Shown here: in pieces, positions 36,190 to 46,755 of the stretch
Layout: each line of letters begins with the position of its first letter
Numbering within the stretch: position 1 is the first letter of the stretch
From: Epiperipatus broadwayi
Taxonomy: Eukaryota > Onychophora > Udeonychophora > Euonychophora > Peripatidae
Assembly: GCA_028023455.1 (NCBI GenBank)
Contig: JAQFVV010006453.1
Span: 974,001 to 1,038,000, forward strand
DNA: 64,000 nt
Reading direction: 5' to 3'
Notes under the pieces: model-generated
Seen by the model: only the letters and a program-made list of their open reading frames with translations
What the model was told of the DNA's origin: nothing
The model's database searches: none
Made by a program: the position numbers and the translations under genes

Positions 36190-36390
36190 TCAGAGTTTGG
36201 TCAATCGTTGTTAGCCGACTTCACATCCGTTTAATTTTTGAGAGGTCTAAGCCACCTTCCCCTCCGTCTTCAGCCTGACTCATTCCAAGATGTAGCTCCT
36301 ACTGCTCAAGAGTGACTGTTCCATCAAGGAATGCCGCCTGCCATAGAAAATTTGTCAATACTTCATAGAATCCTGAGGTAACCAGCCCAA
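36190..36390 (-). other. GC-richer island with coding-like minus frame
   Basis: The minus strand reads VTSGFYEVLTNFLWQAAFL, DGTVTLEQ, a stop, then ELHLGMSQAEDGGEGG and LDLSKIKRM, stop. The composition is clearly different from the flanks and the residues are protein-like, suggesting a fragment of a retroelement or an exon. I do not recognise the family. Confidence 0.35.
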
Positions 36391-36454
36391 AGACAATATA
36401 ATCGCATTAGCCAATTCTAATTTTGCAATTTAATTGGTAATGTTTTCTTTATGT

Positions 36455-36476
36455 CCCCCCCCCCCAAAAAAAAAAA
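36455..36476. repeat. Homopolymer pair C11-A11
   Basis: Eleven C are followed by eleven A. It is the reverse-complement type of the T17-G12 tract at 14384-14412. Confidence 0.9.
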
Positions 36477-37185
36477 CTCACTAATCTGTGAGTATGTTAA
36501 TCTTTTTGTATCAATTCTCTACTATCCAAACTAATCTTTCATCCAACTGATGCTTCTTATTATTTTTATAATTTAGTGTGGTTATAATTTAATTTTAATG
36601 ATATTTTTATATTTTTCACTTAATTTTATTTGTAAATACCAATCAAATCTAGTCTTACAAACTTTTATATCCCGCTGTGGAATAGAAAGAGGGAGATTAG
36701 TGGGTTCTTGTTATTTATTTCTAAATATCTCATAAGATAGGGTTTGTACTTTAAATGAATACCTGCTTTTTTTAAATAAATGTTTTATCATAAATTTATA
36801 CAAAATGTATAAATACTTTGCAATCTGGGGTGGATATTGGTGTCCATTAATTTTATGAATTTCTTTATTAATCATCATTGCCAAAAAGCTGGCGACTTAA
36901 ATCTATTTTGTAAATTGCACTTTTAAATGTGTGTATTTTTAGTTTTTTTTTTATATGTTAAACAAAATATTGACTCAAGAAGAAGGAGCAATGCACACTT
37001 TATTAATTATAATTTAACTTATGATAAATGACTTTAGCTTACATGGGTCATTATTTTAGCATATCATTACATATTTGTTAAACCCATTTAAGGCTTTACT
37101 GTAATATTTAAATTCAGTGACTTTATATTATTATGATAGCATTGCTGGCATATATCAAATTATTAATAAATCGCATAGGGCTTTG

Positions 37186-37580
37186 ATTTGATTCGCCTGT
37201 ACCTCATTCCAGGGAGTCATGATCCTCTTTGTTTGTCATTCTTCTCCTCCAAGTATGTATTTATATACTGCTTTCAATCGCCTGTACCTCATTCCAGGGA
37301 TTCAAAGCCTACCATCTTTAATGTCCTCAATCATGATAGAAGTCTATGTTTACTTCTAGAACATGCAGGTTAGAATAGATGAAGCTCAGTATGGATGCAC
37401 CATGGTCTGGCCCATAGAAACTTCCTACCTACCTTTTCTTTCTATACCACTCTAGCATGAAGCTGGCATGTACCACCTTTAAAAAAATTAGAGAATGGCA
37501 TGTCCTGGCCAAATGTGCCATTTCCTCTCACTGATATTATGCTAGCACTGCCATTTCTTATAGTTAGTTTTCTAGCCTGT
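37186..37580. repeat. GC-richer repeat-like segment with 91-bp spaced duplication
   Basis: TCGCCTGTACCTCATTCCAG occurs at 37190 and again at 37281. The remainder (CTCTAGCATGAAGCTGGCATG, GGCATGTCCTGGCC) is less AT-rich than its surroundings. It is probably a SINE-like or satellite-like insertion. The open frame 37188-37373 across it has no motif. Confidence 0.4.
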
Positions 37581-37643
37581 TTAGCAAAATAAAACCGTAA
37601 TGATATGTGATAATAAAACTTTTTCTCTTTGTAATATTTTCAG

Positions 37644-37687
37644 TTGGAGTTGCTGCAATTATAGGTTTCGCTATATTCTATCGTTAA
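37644..37687 (+). CDS. Candidate last exon of a host gene (tail-anchored protein?)
   Basis: TTTTTCTCTTTGTAATATTTTCAG is a good 3' splice site context (pyrimidine-rich, TTTCAG; here 37620-37643). The exon then reads, after a two-base split codon, GVAAIIGFAIFYR and stops at TAA 37685-37687. AATAAA poly(A) signals follow at 37703-37708 and 37755-37760. A hydrophobic stretch ending in a short basic tail is what a C-terminal membrane anchor looks like. The upstream exons are not found in this window, so the gene cannot be named. Acceptor, short frame and poly(A) signals together are suggestive, but each is common by chance in AT-rich DNA. Confidence 0.4.
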
Positions 37688-37702
37688 ATGCTGAAAATGT
37701 AA

Positions 37703-37760
37703 AATAAATGTTTTAGTCTACTGACCAAAATGTATCCTTATTTTAATTGTTATAAATAAA
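37703..37760 (+). promoter_or_regulatory. Poly(A) signals after the candidate exon
   Basis: AATAAA at 37703-37708 and 37755-37760 on the plus strand, 16 and 68 bases after the stop of the candidate exon. AATAAA is frequent in this composition, so the call depends on the exon being real. Confidence 0.35.
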
Positions 37761-38435
37761 GTCTCTAAATGAAAATAAACTTATGTATCAAATGCTAAAG
37801 GCATCATATTAAAATAGTATAATCAGCGAAACTCTATTGTATCTTTAAATATATATTTTTTAAATGTATAAAACGTCCACCAAACCACTCCGATAAATCC
37901 ATTTTTTGTAACATTGAATAAAAGCCTATTTTTAAATATACGTTCAGTATTGTAACCGCCGCACTAAATTAATATTTGTTAAAATAAAAATAATTGTATC
38001 AAGTTTCTTAAATGTTTATAATGGAAATAAAGTTTCAAAAGCATGTAGTTAATTATATATATAAAACTCATCTTGAATTTTGTCCAAATAAATATTTATA
38101 TTTTAAACTTTAATCCAGTTGTTCGAATCTCCTTAATAATCATAAACAATTCAAAATTAAAAGTGAGAGAAGGCTAATTCTATTTTTTCCAAAACACACT
38201 TCCCAAAGGCACAAGTTTGGAAAGTAACTTTATCAATTAAATGTTTTTTCTTCCATTTACTTGTAATGCTGAAAACAAACTTTAAAATGATAAATGACGA
38301 AATCACTAATTAATTCAGCAAACATCTGTTATAAAAGTTTCTAAAGTGACAGAGAAAAAGATAATATTTTTTTAATATTATCTATTAAATAAGATTAATT
38401 AATTATTCACACATTTTATTGCTTTTACAATAGTC
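37761..38435. other. AT-rich stretch, no gene recognised
   Basis: I see no supportable feature. Confidence 0.5.
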
Positions 38436-38488
38436 AAATATGTTTAAAAATACATATATACAAGCAACAAAGATTACAAATTATACAA
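38436..38488 (-). repeat. Inverted piece of the PLE P3 tail
   Basis: ATATGTTTAAAAATACATATA followed by CAAGCAACAAAGATTACAAA is the reverse complement of the P3 tail at about 39407-39456. It stands directly before the P3 coding remnant, so the element carries its own tail inverted at the 5' side, as some PLE insertions do. Confidence 0.75.
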
Positions 38489-38491
38489 AAG

Positions 38492-39179
38492 ATGAGTGTA
38501 ATTAAGAATTTTAAATATAAGAACGATAGATTTAATACAGATAGAAATATTGCTATGTTACAGAAGGATAAATTTAAACAAACATATATGGGATATGGAT
38601 ATGCAGCGCATAGTATTGACAATATATTTTCACAACATGGAGTAAATAGCACGGATAATAATAGATGTAGGACTAATAAACAAAAGAAGTGGATAAAAAT
38701 TTCATATTGGCCTAGTGTATATAATAAATTAAATAAAAAAAGTAAAAATTATATAGATAAAAACATTAACATCGGATGGACTAATAGCAAAAATTTGGAT
38801 AAATTGATAACTAATTGTAGAATGAAAGATGATATAAAATATAAGGTAGGAATGGTTTATAAAATTAGATGTAATTTTTGTAATATGATTTACTATGGCC
38901 AGACGTCAAAGCAATTGGGAGAAAGAGCTAAAGAACACAATGATGCTATTGCTAGGAAAAATGATAGATCTGCGTTATATGTTCATTATTTGCAGTATGG
39001 ACATAAAATAAATTGTATTGATAATATGTGTTCTTGATTATATTAAAAATGTTAATAGACGTAAAATATATGAAACAAACTACATCATGTATAATAAAAA
39101 CAACTGTATGAATATATACAAAACATCCATTAAGTTAAATAATAAGTGGTCAATGGATAAAGAATGGATAGTTAATTAA
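38492..39179 (+). pseudogene. Penelope-like element P3: linker and GIY-YIG endonuclease
   Basis: A 181-codon open frame (38492-39037) continues, after a one-base frameshift near 39031-39037, as LDYIKNVNRRKIYETNYI...KEWIVN to TAA 39177-39179. Residues about 65-75 read KWIKISYWPSVYNKLNKK, like the linker behind PLE reverse transcriptase. Residues about 117-150 hold the nuclease core: YKIRCNFCNMIYYGQTSKQ with its CxxC pair, YYGQT, then R and KEH; then SALYVHYLQYGHKI. The catalytic Y, G, R and the H/E positions of the family look retained. The reverse transcriptase is missing, and the ATG at 38492 is not a native start because the element is 5'-truncated. The best-preserved coding sequence in the window. 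Confidence 0.8.
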
Positions 39180-39286
39180 TTAATATATGTGGATATATAT
39201 CCATTCAATATATATAACAGAGTAATTTTGTAGTAGAATTGAGGGGGAAAAAATCACATAATAGATCATGTCAAATATCCATTTGT

Positions 39287-39535
39287 TTATCTATCTTCTC
39301 TCATGTATTGATATAGATGTCACTGTATGTGCTTTAAATCGTGGAGACATATTGAAAAGGGCAAAAAAACAATTTGCCGAAAAAGGCTTTTATATAATAA
39401 TTTTATAATTTGTAATCTTTGTTGCTTGTATATATGTATTTTTAAACATATTTGACTATTGTATACTTGAAGTGCAACATAAAAAAAGAATTGGTTTTAA
39501 TTCTGATTCTGTTTCTGTTTATTACTTTTATAATC
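39287..39535 (+). other. PLE P3 3' tail
   Basis: TATCTTCTCTCATGTATTGA, CACTGTATGTGCTTTAAAT, TTGAAAAGGGCAAAAAA, GCTTGTATATATGTATTTTT, TTGACTATTGTATACTTGAA, GTGCAACATAAAAAAAGAAT: all recur in the same order at 57187-57428 and inverted at 56399-56580. The terminal AGAATTGGTTTTAATTCT can fold on itself. Confidence 0.75.
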
Positions 39536-40471
39536 CTTTTAATATTTTAAGGATTTAAGCACTGTGCACCGTTTTATTTTATAAGTGATTCCATTTTGAA
39601 ATAAATCATTTTTCTTTTTCCTAGATACTGTTCCATGGTAAAAGATGCATTATAAAATGTAATTTTACTGCAGAAATATTTCATTTATAAGCATATAGGC
39701 TTAAAATTAGTTTCTACATTTTCTACTTTTGAAAACGTAATTATATACTGTCGTAATAGATATAAGTTTAACTATAATTTATATTTCATGCCATTCCATT
39801 ATAGACAATAATAATATATCATATGTATACATTAATAACTTCAATTTTAAATATTTTCTTACATTGTAAGTTATTAAACATTATTGTAGTAAGAATATAA
39901 ATAATTAAAATAACTGTTCTGTATCAATAGAGCTAATACTATGTTATTTTAAGATAATTTAAAAGTTTAAGAGAAATTTGTATAACACTGCAAACAAACT
40001 CTTACATAATAAACTATTCCTTTATCAGTTGCTCCGATATAAGTAAACTTTCTCCATGGACATAAGTAAATCTTTCGGCAGAAGTACATTTTTGTTAAAG
40101 CTATTCTATACGTTCTTTTCTTATAACAAGCAATATTAATGTAGCATTTAAAAAGCAGACTATTCCATGTTGAAAAATTTTAGACACATTTTTAAAAATA
40201 ATAATAACTGTTTGCTTAATAATTTCAGCACACTTTTCTCTTCCTTTTTTTTTCACCCCACACATAGCTATTCTTTTATTTTTATAGTTAATTAATCCAA
40301 TTGATCAGCTGACATCTTTTAAAATTGATTAACCAATAAGATCAATTTCAATTTTTATCTTAAGACTTTATTTTTAAACATAATTAAAAGAAAATTAAAT
40401 ATTTTAAAAACAATCTTTTAATTATATAATATTTTAATTTTTAATAAAATATTTGTTTTTATAATTGTTTA
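39536..40471. other. AT-rich stretch, no gene recognised
   Basis: I see no supportable feature. Confidence 0.5.
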
Positions 40472-40578
40472 ATGAGCTAGCCGAGAGGTCATCGCAGCCG
40501 CCTTGAAAGCAAGTAGTTGGTTGCAGACGGTTGTGGGTTCGCGTCCCGGCCGATGCTATGACATATGAAAAAAAAAAT
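40472..40578 (+). tRNA. tRNA-Ser-like retropseudogene with A tail
   Basis: GCTAGCCGAGAGGTCATCGC (D arm, A box), CTTGAAA (anticodon loop as in tRNA-Ser TGA), a long variable arm, GTGGGTTCGCGTCCCGG (T arm, B box), CCGATGCTATGAC, then an A10 run at 40567. The acceptor 5' half (AATGAGC) does not pair with CCGATGC, so it is not a functional tRNA. The 3' half and trailer match the element at 51569-51674. Confidence 0.7.
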
Positions 40579-41189
40579 ATTACTGAATTAGAATTATTTA
40601 ACAAATAAATTATTTCTCATATATTTTAATTACTGAATATTAAACCCAAGTCAATTTTTAATACCTTTTAACAAAGATAAATATTATTACTAAAAAAAAG
40701 TAAGTTTTAAAGCAATAAACATATAAGCGCACAGACATACACATATATAATTCGAAATACTTTAACTTAGCAATACTTTTTTCTTACATAATATTCCAAA
40801 ATAACTAATTTAAAGTATTTTAATTTAACTAAACTTTGCATATTTAATCTATAACTGTCGAAATTAAACTTAGTTAAAGTGTAAGCTACATTATTTTAAC
40901 AAATACTAGCATAATATTTATCATTTAAACTACATTATTATTAAAATTTATATTTATAATAGATTACTAATGTACTATTAAATATTATCTAACACATTTA
41001 TAAAATTACAGAAGATACCACTAAGCACAATTGATTTAATTTTAGTTTAAATGGCCACAAAGAATATCACTCATCTAAAATAGAAACTTTTACCATTCTA
41101 TGTGTTGAACTATTTTAATTAGGGTACAATGCTCAATCAAAATGGATACACTATATAATCAGTGCTCGGTTTGTAGTAAAATAACAATT
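40579..41189. other. AT-rich stretch, no gene recognised
   Basis: I see no supportable feature. Confidence 0.5.
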
Positions 41190-41790
41190 TCTCAAACTTT
41201 AATAGACAGGTTTCAATTTTATGACCCTTTCAATTATTCAACTATTCATTTCATTGAAAAACTAATAATAGAACACTCAAAGCCCTTGTTGGATTTGGTA
41301 TTACAGTTATAGCCATGTAGATATTATTTCAGTCTAGCCCATTATATTATCAGACATTAGTATCCATATATATATTAATAGGAAAGGATTGGGTTGAACA
41401 TATACTATGTATATAATCAAATTCCCATGCATTATGTAATTCTAAGGTGGTATGTAATTTTCTTATACCGAATGTTTCTTATCTATGTAAATAGAGAGAT
41501 TTGAACTCAGGATTTTTGTCTATGACCACATATATCTCAAGCAAAGATGTCTATGACCACATATATGTGAAAAAGATACATTATCCCCAATATACATATT
41601 TTGTGCTAAACCAGCACTCATCAGTTGGGCCAGATCATAATCTCCCACACATATATACAATCATTGCTCTGTTTATATTAAGATATCAATTTCTCAAACT
41701 TTAACAGCCAGGCTTTAATTTTCTCACCCAATTATTCAATGAGCCATTACAGTGAAAAACCAACAATGAAATGCTTGACACCAGTTATGA
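41190..41790 (-). mobile_element. Hammerhead repeat family A, copy A4 (with a partial copy)
   Basis: 41480-41790 is a minus-oriented family A unit: GAACTCAG (B-box-like end), CATATATGTGAAAAAGAT, the ribozyme region, CTTTAACAGCCAGGCTT, ATTATTCAATGAGCC. TGTCTATGACCACATATAT is duplicated inside (near 41518 and 41549). A second piece at 41190-41300 (CTTTAATAGACAGGTTTCAA, ATTATTCAACTATTCATTTC) is a fragment of another unit in the same direction, so this may be an eroded tandem. Confidence 0.65.
41577..41640 (-). ncRNA. Hammerhead ribozyme, one core change (A4)
   Basis: On the minus strand: ATCTGGCCCAA, CTGATGA (41618-41624), stem II GTGCT-GGTTT-AGCAC (five perfect pairs), then AAAA where GAAA is expected, TATGTATA, TTGGGG. 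CCCAA pairs with TTGGG as stem I. The G12-to-A change should strongly reduce cleavage. Confidence 0.7.
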
Positions 41791-41847
41791 ATCTGAGACT
41801 TAGATATTTAACAGCAGAGCAGTATAGAAATATCAGATTGCTCAACA

Positions 41848-42010
41848 AGGTATAGATAAGTGTATATTTGGAGTAACAAGAAAGAATTGAAACCATTATA
41901 GTTGGATGAAAGAACGAATACATATTATTGATATCATTAAAAGAATTAAAGAAATATAATGGAACAAGGCTGGTGATATTGTTAGAAGAGATGATAAATA
42001 GAATATGTAA
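41848..42010 (+). pseudogene. RTE-type LINE 3' coding fragment
   Basis: The frames read CIFGVTRKN, WMKERIHIIDIIKRIKE and AGDIVRRDDK, separated by stops or frameshifts. They match the C-terminal RTE block (RCILGVTRRNRK, ...IIERIKRLKW, GHIARRGDN) of the copy directly downstream. A separate older insertion. Confidence 0.6.
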
Positions 42011-42099
42011 AATCTTAAAGTGTAAAAATACATAATTATGTTATAACATGATTTAAATGCACAAATGTTTGAATTAATTACATGACTGTTCATTATAAT

Positions 42100-43260
42100 T
42101 TATAATACAGTATAAGCTTTGATAATTTAGTGGACTATATCCAAGTATGAAGAAAAGTTATAGAAAGGAACAATGAATACGAGTTGCTATTATGCTTTGG
42201 GTTTTTAGATTATGAAAAGGCATTTGATTCTATAAGCATTTTGTCAGTGATTAAAGCATTGGATCATCAAGGTATAGACTGATGATATTGTCATATTCTA
42301 AAGAATATTTATAAAAATGCAACAGTAGCAATGAGATTATATAATAATACTAAGAAAGTTAACATTACAAAAGCTGCAAGTCAGGCTGACTCCATATCTC
42401 CAGAACTTTTTACAGTAATGCTGCAAGAAGTATTTTGCAGGTTAAAATGGAAAGCTAAAAAAGTAAAAGTAAATTGTGACCTACATTTTGCAGATGATGT
42501 AGATGTTTTTGCAAATAATGCTTTAGAGCTTCAGAACATGTTGCAAGAATTATAAGATGAAAGTAAAAAAGTAGGACTAAAGGTAAATGATAAAACGACT
42601 AAATTAATGTTCAATGGATTTTCTCAAAAGATGAAAATGAAGATTAATTATGATGAGTTAGAAAAACTTAACAACTACAGATACCTTGGTCAGACTATTA
42701 TTGCAGATGAAAACATAATAGATGAAATAAATCATGGAATTAAACTTGGTTGGAGAGCTTTTGTTAGAAATAACTTAATATTAAAAGGAAATATACCTAT
42801 GTGTTTGAAAAGGAAGGTTTTTAATAACTGTGTTTTACCAGTTCTTATTTATAGATTTGAGACTTGGACACTTAATAGAAGAACAATTCAGAGACTTCAG
42901 AATACTCAAAGAAATATGGAGAGATGTATATTAGGAGTAACAAGAAGAAATAGAAAATGCAATATATGACTAAACCGGTGTTACTAACATCATTGAAAGA
43001 GTTTAATAGACTTAAGTGGGGTTGGGCTGGACATATTGCTAGAAGAGGTGATAATAGATGGACAATTGAAATCTTAAACAGGATTCCAAGAGATTGTAAA
43101 GACCCAGAAAGGGACCACATGTGAGATGGATGGATGAAATAAAAAAGTGTGCAGGAGTGATGTGGAGAAGAGAGGCTAGAAATCAGAGATGGACTGAACT
43201 TGGAGAGATCTTCTTCTTGCAGTGGATTGATAATTGTTGACAATGATGATGGTGATGATA
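42100..43260 (+). pseudogene. RTE-type LINE reverse transcriptase and C-terminal region, disrupted
   Basis: The frames join as FGFLDYEKAFDSI (RT motif with the catalytic D in FLDYEKAFD), KNIYKNATVAMRLYN, QADSISPELFTVMLQEVF (RQGDTISPKLF block), CDLHFADDVDVFANN (the FADD active site), then KLNNYRYLGQTI (thumb), WTLNRRTIQRLQNTQRNME, RCILGVTRRNRK, then in another frame WGWAGHIARRGDNRWT, PRDCKDPERDHM, and RWMDEIKKCAGVMWRREA. The protein would copy its RNA into DNA at a nicked target. Stops at about 42280-42284, 42553, 42967 and 43121 make it dead. The endonuclease half is absent. It ends in a (GATGAT)-type tail at 43240-43260, typical of RTE. Confidence 0.88.
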
Positions 43261-43639
43261 AGCTTTGATACAACTGGAATTACCTAAAAGTTTCTGTGTA
43301 GAATTAAATGGGTTACTGCATGCTAAGTCTCCAGAGTGCATTCTCATACCATGTTTTATTATTGTATTGTTTCATCATCTGTGTTTAAATGTATGATTAC
43401 CCAGTATGGCTCTATAATAAGCAATGGATATCTATGCTGGTAGGACAAGGAATGTTTAGGAATGGTACATCTCTATCTGTATCATAACAGATTTTCAATG
43501 TAATAATAGATTGTAAGCTTTTTTATTGTCATTGGTCTGTTTATCATATTGACTGTATTGCTTCTTAATTGTTAACCTAAGGGTTTTCTGTTTGGCTTTT
43601 TTAAATCCATTGTTCCCTCACTAGGTAACTTTGCATGTA
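43261..43639. other. No gene recognised
   Basis: Moderately AT-rich sequence without a recognisable frame or repeat. Confidence 0.45.
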
Positions 43640-43892
43640 TTAGAGTAATAGTTGAGAGACAGGTCCTGGGACTAAAGATCCAAGTGCTGCAATTCAGCTC
43701 TGTCATTTCAGTGCTCAAACTTCTTATGGGTTCCAGAGCAATAAATCGTGAATATTCCTGTTACTACATTTGACATTTTTGATTTTAGTGCAATGATAGA
43801 GTGGCGGACTCTGGTGGATATTAAGATATTTGTACATGGCCAGCTGCATCAGTTTTAGTACTTGAACTTTTTATGAGTTCCCTAACAATAAG
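43640..43892 (+). repeat. SINE-like segment, two related tails
   Basis: CAGTGCTCAAACTTCTTATG then GGTTCCAGAGCAATAA (near 43711-43746) is echoed by TAGTACTTGAACTTTTTATG then AGTTCCCTAACAATAA (near 43856-43891). Between them TTTTAGTGCAATGATAGAGT (43783-43802) is a tRNA A-box-like sequence also seen at 22425. This suggests two SINEs of one family in tandem. The function is none known. Confidence 0.5.
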
Positions 43893-43967
43893 ACCGCTTT
43901 CTTTTTTACAATGTTAGGTTTGATGGATCGTTGTAACGAACAAATAAACACATATGGTTTTATTGTT

Positions 43968-44043
43968 CAGGAGAAATTCGAGCGCCAGAATCGATCCTGG
44001 ACCCAAATCTGACGTTTTACCAACTGCGTCAAAGCGCGCAGAG
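43968..44043 (-). repeat. tRNA-like SINE head or tRNA pseudogene
   Basis: On the minus strand: CTCTGCGCGCTT, TGACGCAGTTGGT (44019-44031, A box), GTCAGATTTGGG, then GGATCGATTCT (43987-43997, B box), GGCGCTC. GCGC-rich ends could pair as an acceptor. The spacing between the boxes is too short for a full cloverleaf, so it is a deleted copy. Confidence 0.55.
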
Positions 44044-45479
44044 TTTTATAATAAAAAAAGTTCTTCTATTAACAAAAAAAATTCATAAAAAAAAAAAAAA
44101 TTCCAAGATAAAAATGTGAGAAAGGTAATAATGATATTGTAACAATGTAACGTTTAAGTAAATATTTTACAAAAGCATTAATTTATATTTTATGGATTAA
44201 TTAATTGGAATTCTGGCATAGGTTTTACATACAAAAAATTTGCTATAATGAATCTTAGCATGTGTGGAGGAGGGGGGGAGAAATCAACAATCTTCTCAGA
44301 CTAACATTTAATTTCAGAGAAAATGTAGTTGACTTTTTATAGTACAGAAGTTTATTGCAATCTAACTCAGTTTCATCAAATTGTCAGTTAAGGTTAAAAG
44401 TTGTGCTATAAATTAAATTGGAAGCAGATGGGAGTATTCTGAGAAGATTAGGTTTGAATTACGCGAGTGTGCTATTTTAAATATTTATTCAGAATGGTGC
44501 GTGACTAAATGAATTATTGACGAAGATTATTAACATATTGTCAGAAGTAATAATTCATTTTGCATTACCTTTTCATTTTGAAATATGATTGCCGTGATTA
44601 TAAATAGATATTTTACGAGAAAATGTAATATGAACTACTGACAATCTAATATTTTTAGTATATATACTGTATATACATTTTATAAGAGCCATATATGTGC
44701 ACGTCTTGTAATATTGACACTAAGATTTAAGATTGAACTCAAGTAGCTATAGAAATTTTTGTTGAAAATTGTTAAAACTACATAAAAGTTCTTATTAACA
44801 ATAGTCAATTATCTTTTATTGCTCAGTTAAAGTATTAATATCAAGTAACTTTCTGAAATATTAAAACCGTTTCCTCAAAATGATCATATATATAATAATA
44901 AAAATTTTACGCATGAAAAACTGTACAAATATATTGAGAATGAAGTTATATTTCACGGCCCTACATAAATAATGTTAAAATCTTACAGAAACTCGTATCT
45001 AACTGCCAAAATGTGAATTTGACCATTGGACATGAGTTCCAGTAAGATTTTAATGTTATCAACGTATGGCCTGGGATATGCTAGCACCCATTGTATTCAC
45101 ATATTTTATACATTAATTATTTTAATATTGCATTACATACTTCGAACATTCCCAAGATTAGTAAAATGAATACTTAGTGATTCTACCAAGAAAATATTAA
45201 GTTCAGCCGAAATCAATACAATAAGTAAAATTTTATTCTTGCAGTTATGATTGTCTAAACTTATCTTCCATATTAGTTTTTGGTTGCAATTTAAATGGAA
45301 ATTCTTATTTGTTGAGAGAGAGGGAGGCAGAGAAGAGGTACATTCATAGTATTGTTTGGCAGTTGGACTTTAATATCTGTGAGATTTTAAAGATATTTAT
45401 TTATGACACTGGAGAGATCTTTGCTCTCAGTATATCAACATATATGTTTATTTTACATCTGCCCATCACTCGTATATGT
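44044..45479. other. AT-rich stretch, no gene recognised
   Basis: An A14 run lies near 44088-44101. CATAGT/GTATATAC-type AT-rich palindromes are present. The open frame 45309-45506 overlaps the start of a family A copy and has no motif. Confidence 0.45.
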
Positions 45480-45845
45480 ATTAAATGGATTATGTCCTGT
45501 ACGTGAGGAGTCAGATTGACTTTAGGTCAACATGGGTGTGATGTGAATCTCAGCCTCAGAATGACCTTTGAGCATTCCAACATCAGATTTTCAATTGGAT
45601 GGACAGTTGAAGAGATGGTGTGGAGTGGATTGAAGCCTATCCATTAAAGTGTGAAGATTGGCTTTCTTAATATATATCTGAGCACTTATTGCATATATGT
45701 GTAAAGATGATAATCTGGCCAAACTGATGATTGCTGGTCTAACATGAAATACATATAGTGGTGATTATTTATTTTTTTGACATATATATGTGTGTTCAAG
45801 TGTATCAATGTTATGAGATAAAATGGTGAGTGGTGGGTCGTGTGA
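45480..45845 (+). mobile_element. Hammerhead repeat family A, copy A5
   Basis: GAGTCAGATTGACTTTAGGTC, ACATGGGTG, ATCAGATTTTCAATTGGATGG, TTGAAGCCTATCC, AAGTGTGAAGATTGGCTTTC, the ribozyme, then GTGTATCAATGTTATGAGAT and GTGGGTCGTG. It is nearly the reverse complement of A6 (62950-63250). No protein is encoded. A non-autonomous retroposon with a ribozyme. Confidence 0.75.
45706..45770 (+). ncRNA. Type I hammerhead ribozyme, core intact (A5)
   Basis: GATAATCTGGCCAAA, CTGATGA (45724-45730), stem II TTGCTGGTCTAACAT (weaker than the family form), GAAA (45746-45749), TACATATA, GTGGTGATTAT. The core is complete, but stem II has lost a pair and stem I is weakened because the expected TTGG has become AGTGG. 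Probably weak. Confidence 0.65.
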
Positions 45846-46114
45846 ACGTTTGTGCTCATATACCCTATATATTAAGATTATTTTTAAAACAAATCAACAA
45901 ATTGTGATTTAGAAGTCAATTTATAAATAGTCCATAATCTTAGGTTCCTTTAATTAATTTTTGAAAGGAAGAACAAATAACTAAATAGCTATTGCTCATT
46001 CAGAAGTTTATATAAAGTTTGAGTGATGAATTGTCAGATCTGAAACAAATCTAAGAATCTTACACTCTTCTAACTCCAAATTTAACACAGTAGATCAGAT
46101 TAGAACCTGGAGAG

Positions 46115-46560
46115 AAAATATAAAAGGACAAATGAATATGGCACTTGCTATGGATTTGTTGATTATGTAAAGGCAATGGATAATGTATTTCTGTAGTGAT
46201 CAAAGCCTCAGATCATTGAGAAAATATTGCCATATTTTGAAAAATATCAAACTTCACTAATAATGCTTATATTACAAGGTATTCTGAAAATATGATAATT
46301 GAGAAAGATATATGGTAGAGTGATTCCATATCCCAAACTTTTTGCAGCCATTTTACAAGAAATGTTTTGTGATTTAAAAATTGAAACCTACAAGAGTTAA
46401 AAATAAATCAAAGATTATTTAAGACATGTACCTTTTGCAGTTGATAGGGTTGCTTTCTTAAATTATGCTTAGTGCTTCAGGAAATAAAAAAGTAATTAGA
46501 AGAAAGTGAGGATGAAGGACTAAAGCCAATTTTTAAAGATTAAAAAAGAAGATAAAGTTT
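46115..46560 (+). pseudogene. RTE-type LINE, third and most decayed copy
   Basis: NEYGTCYGFVDYVKAMDNV corresponds to the NEYELLLCFGFLDYEKAFD block of the copy at 42.1 kb. Further on, SISQTFCSHFTRNVL in another frame and FADD-region relics follow the same order. Many frameshifts. Orientation as in the main copy. Confidence 0.55.
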
Positions 46561-46755
46561 GTTAATCATGAATTTAAAAAAAGTAACAGCTACATATATA
46601 TCAATCAGATTAGTAATTCAGTGTAAACATAATGGATGAAAATAATTATAGCATTAAACATAATATGAAATGTTTTTAGTAAAAATAACATAGTATTAAG
46701 ATTGAATAATCAATGATTATCAGATACATATAATTCTTATTTTTAGTATTAAATC

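Noticed and set aside
42872-43273. 133-codon minus-strand open frame
   Set aside because: It is antisense to the RTE C-terminal coding region.
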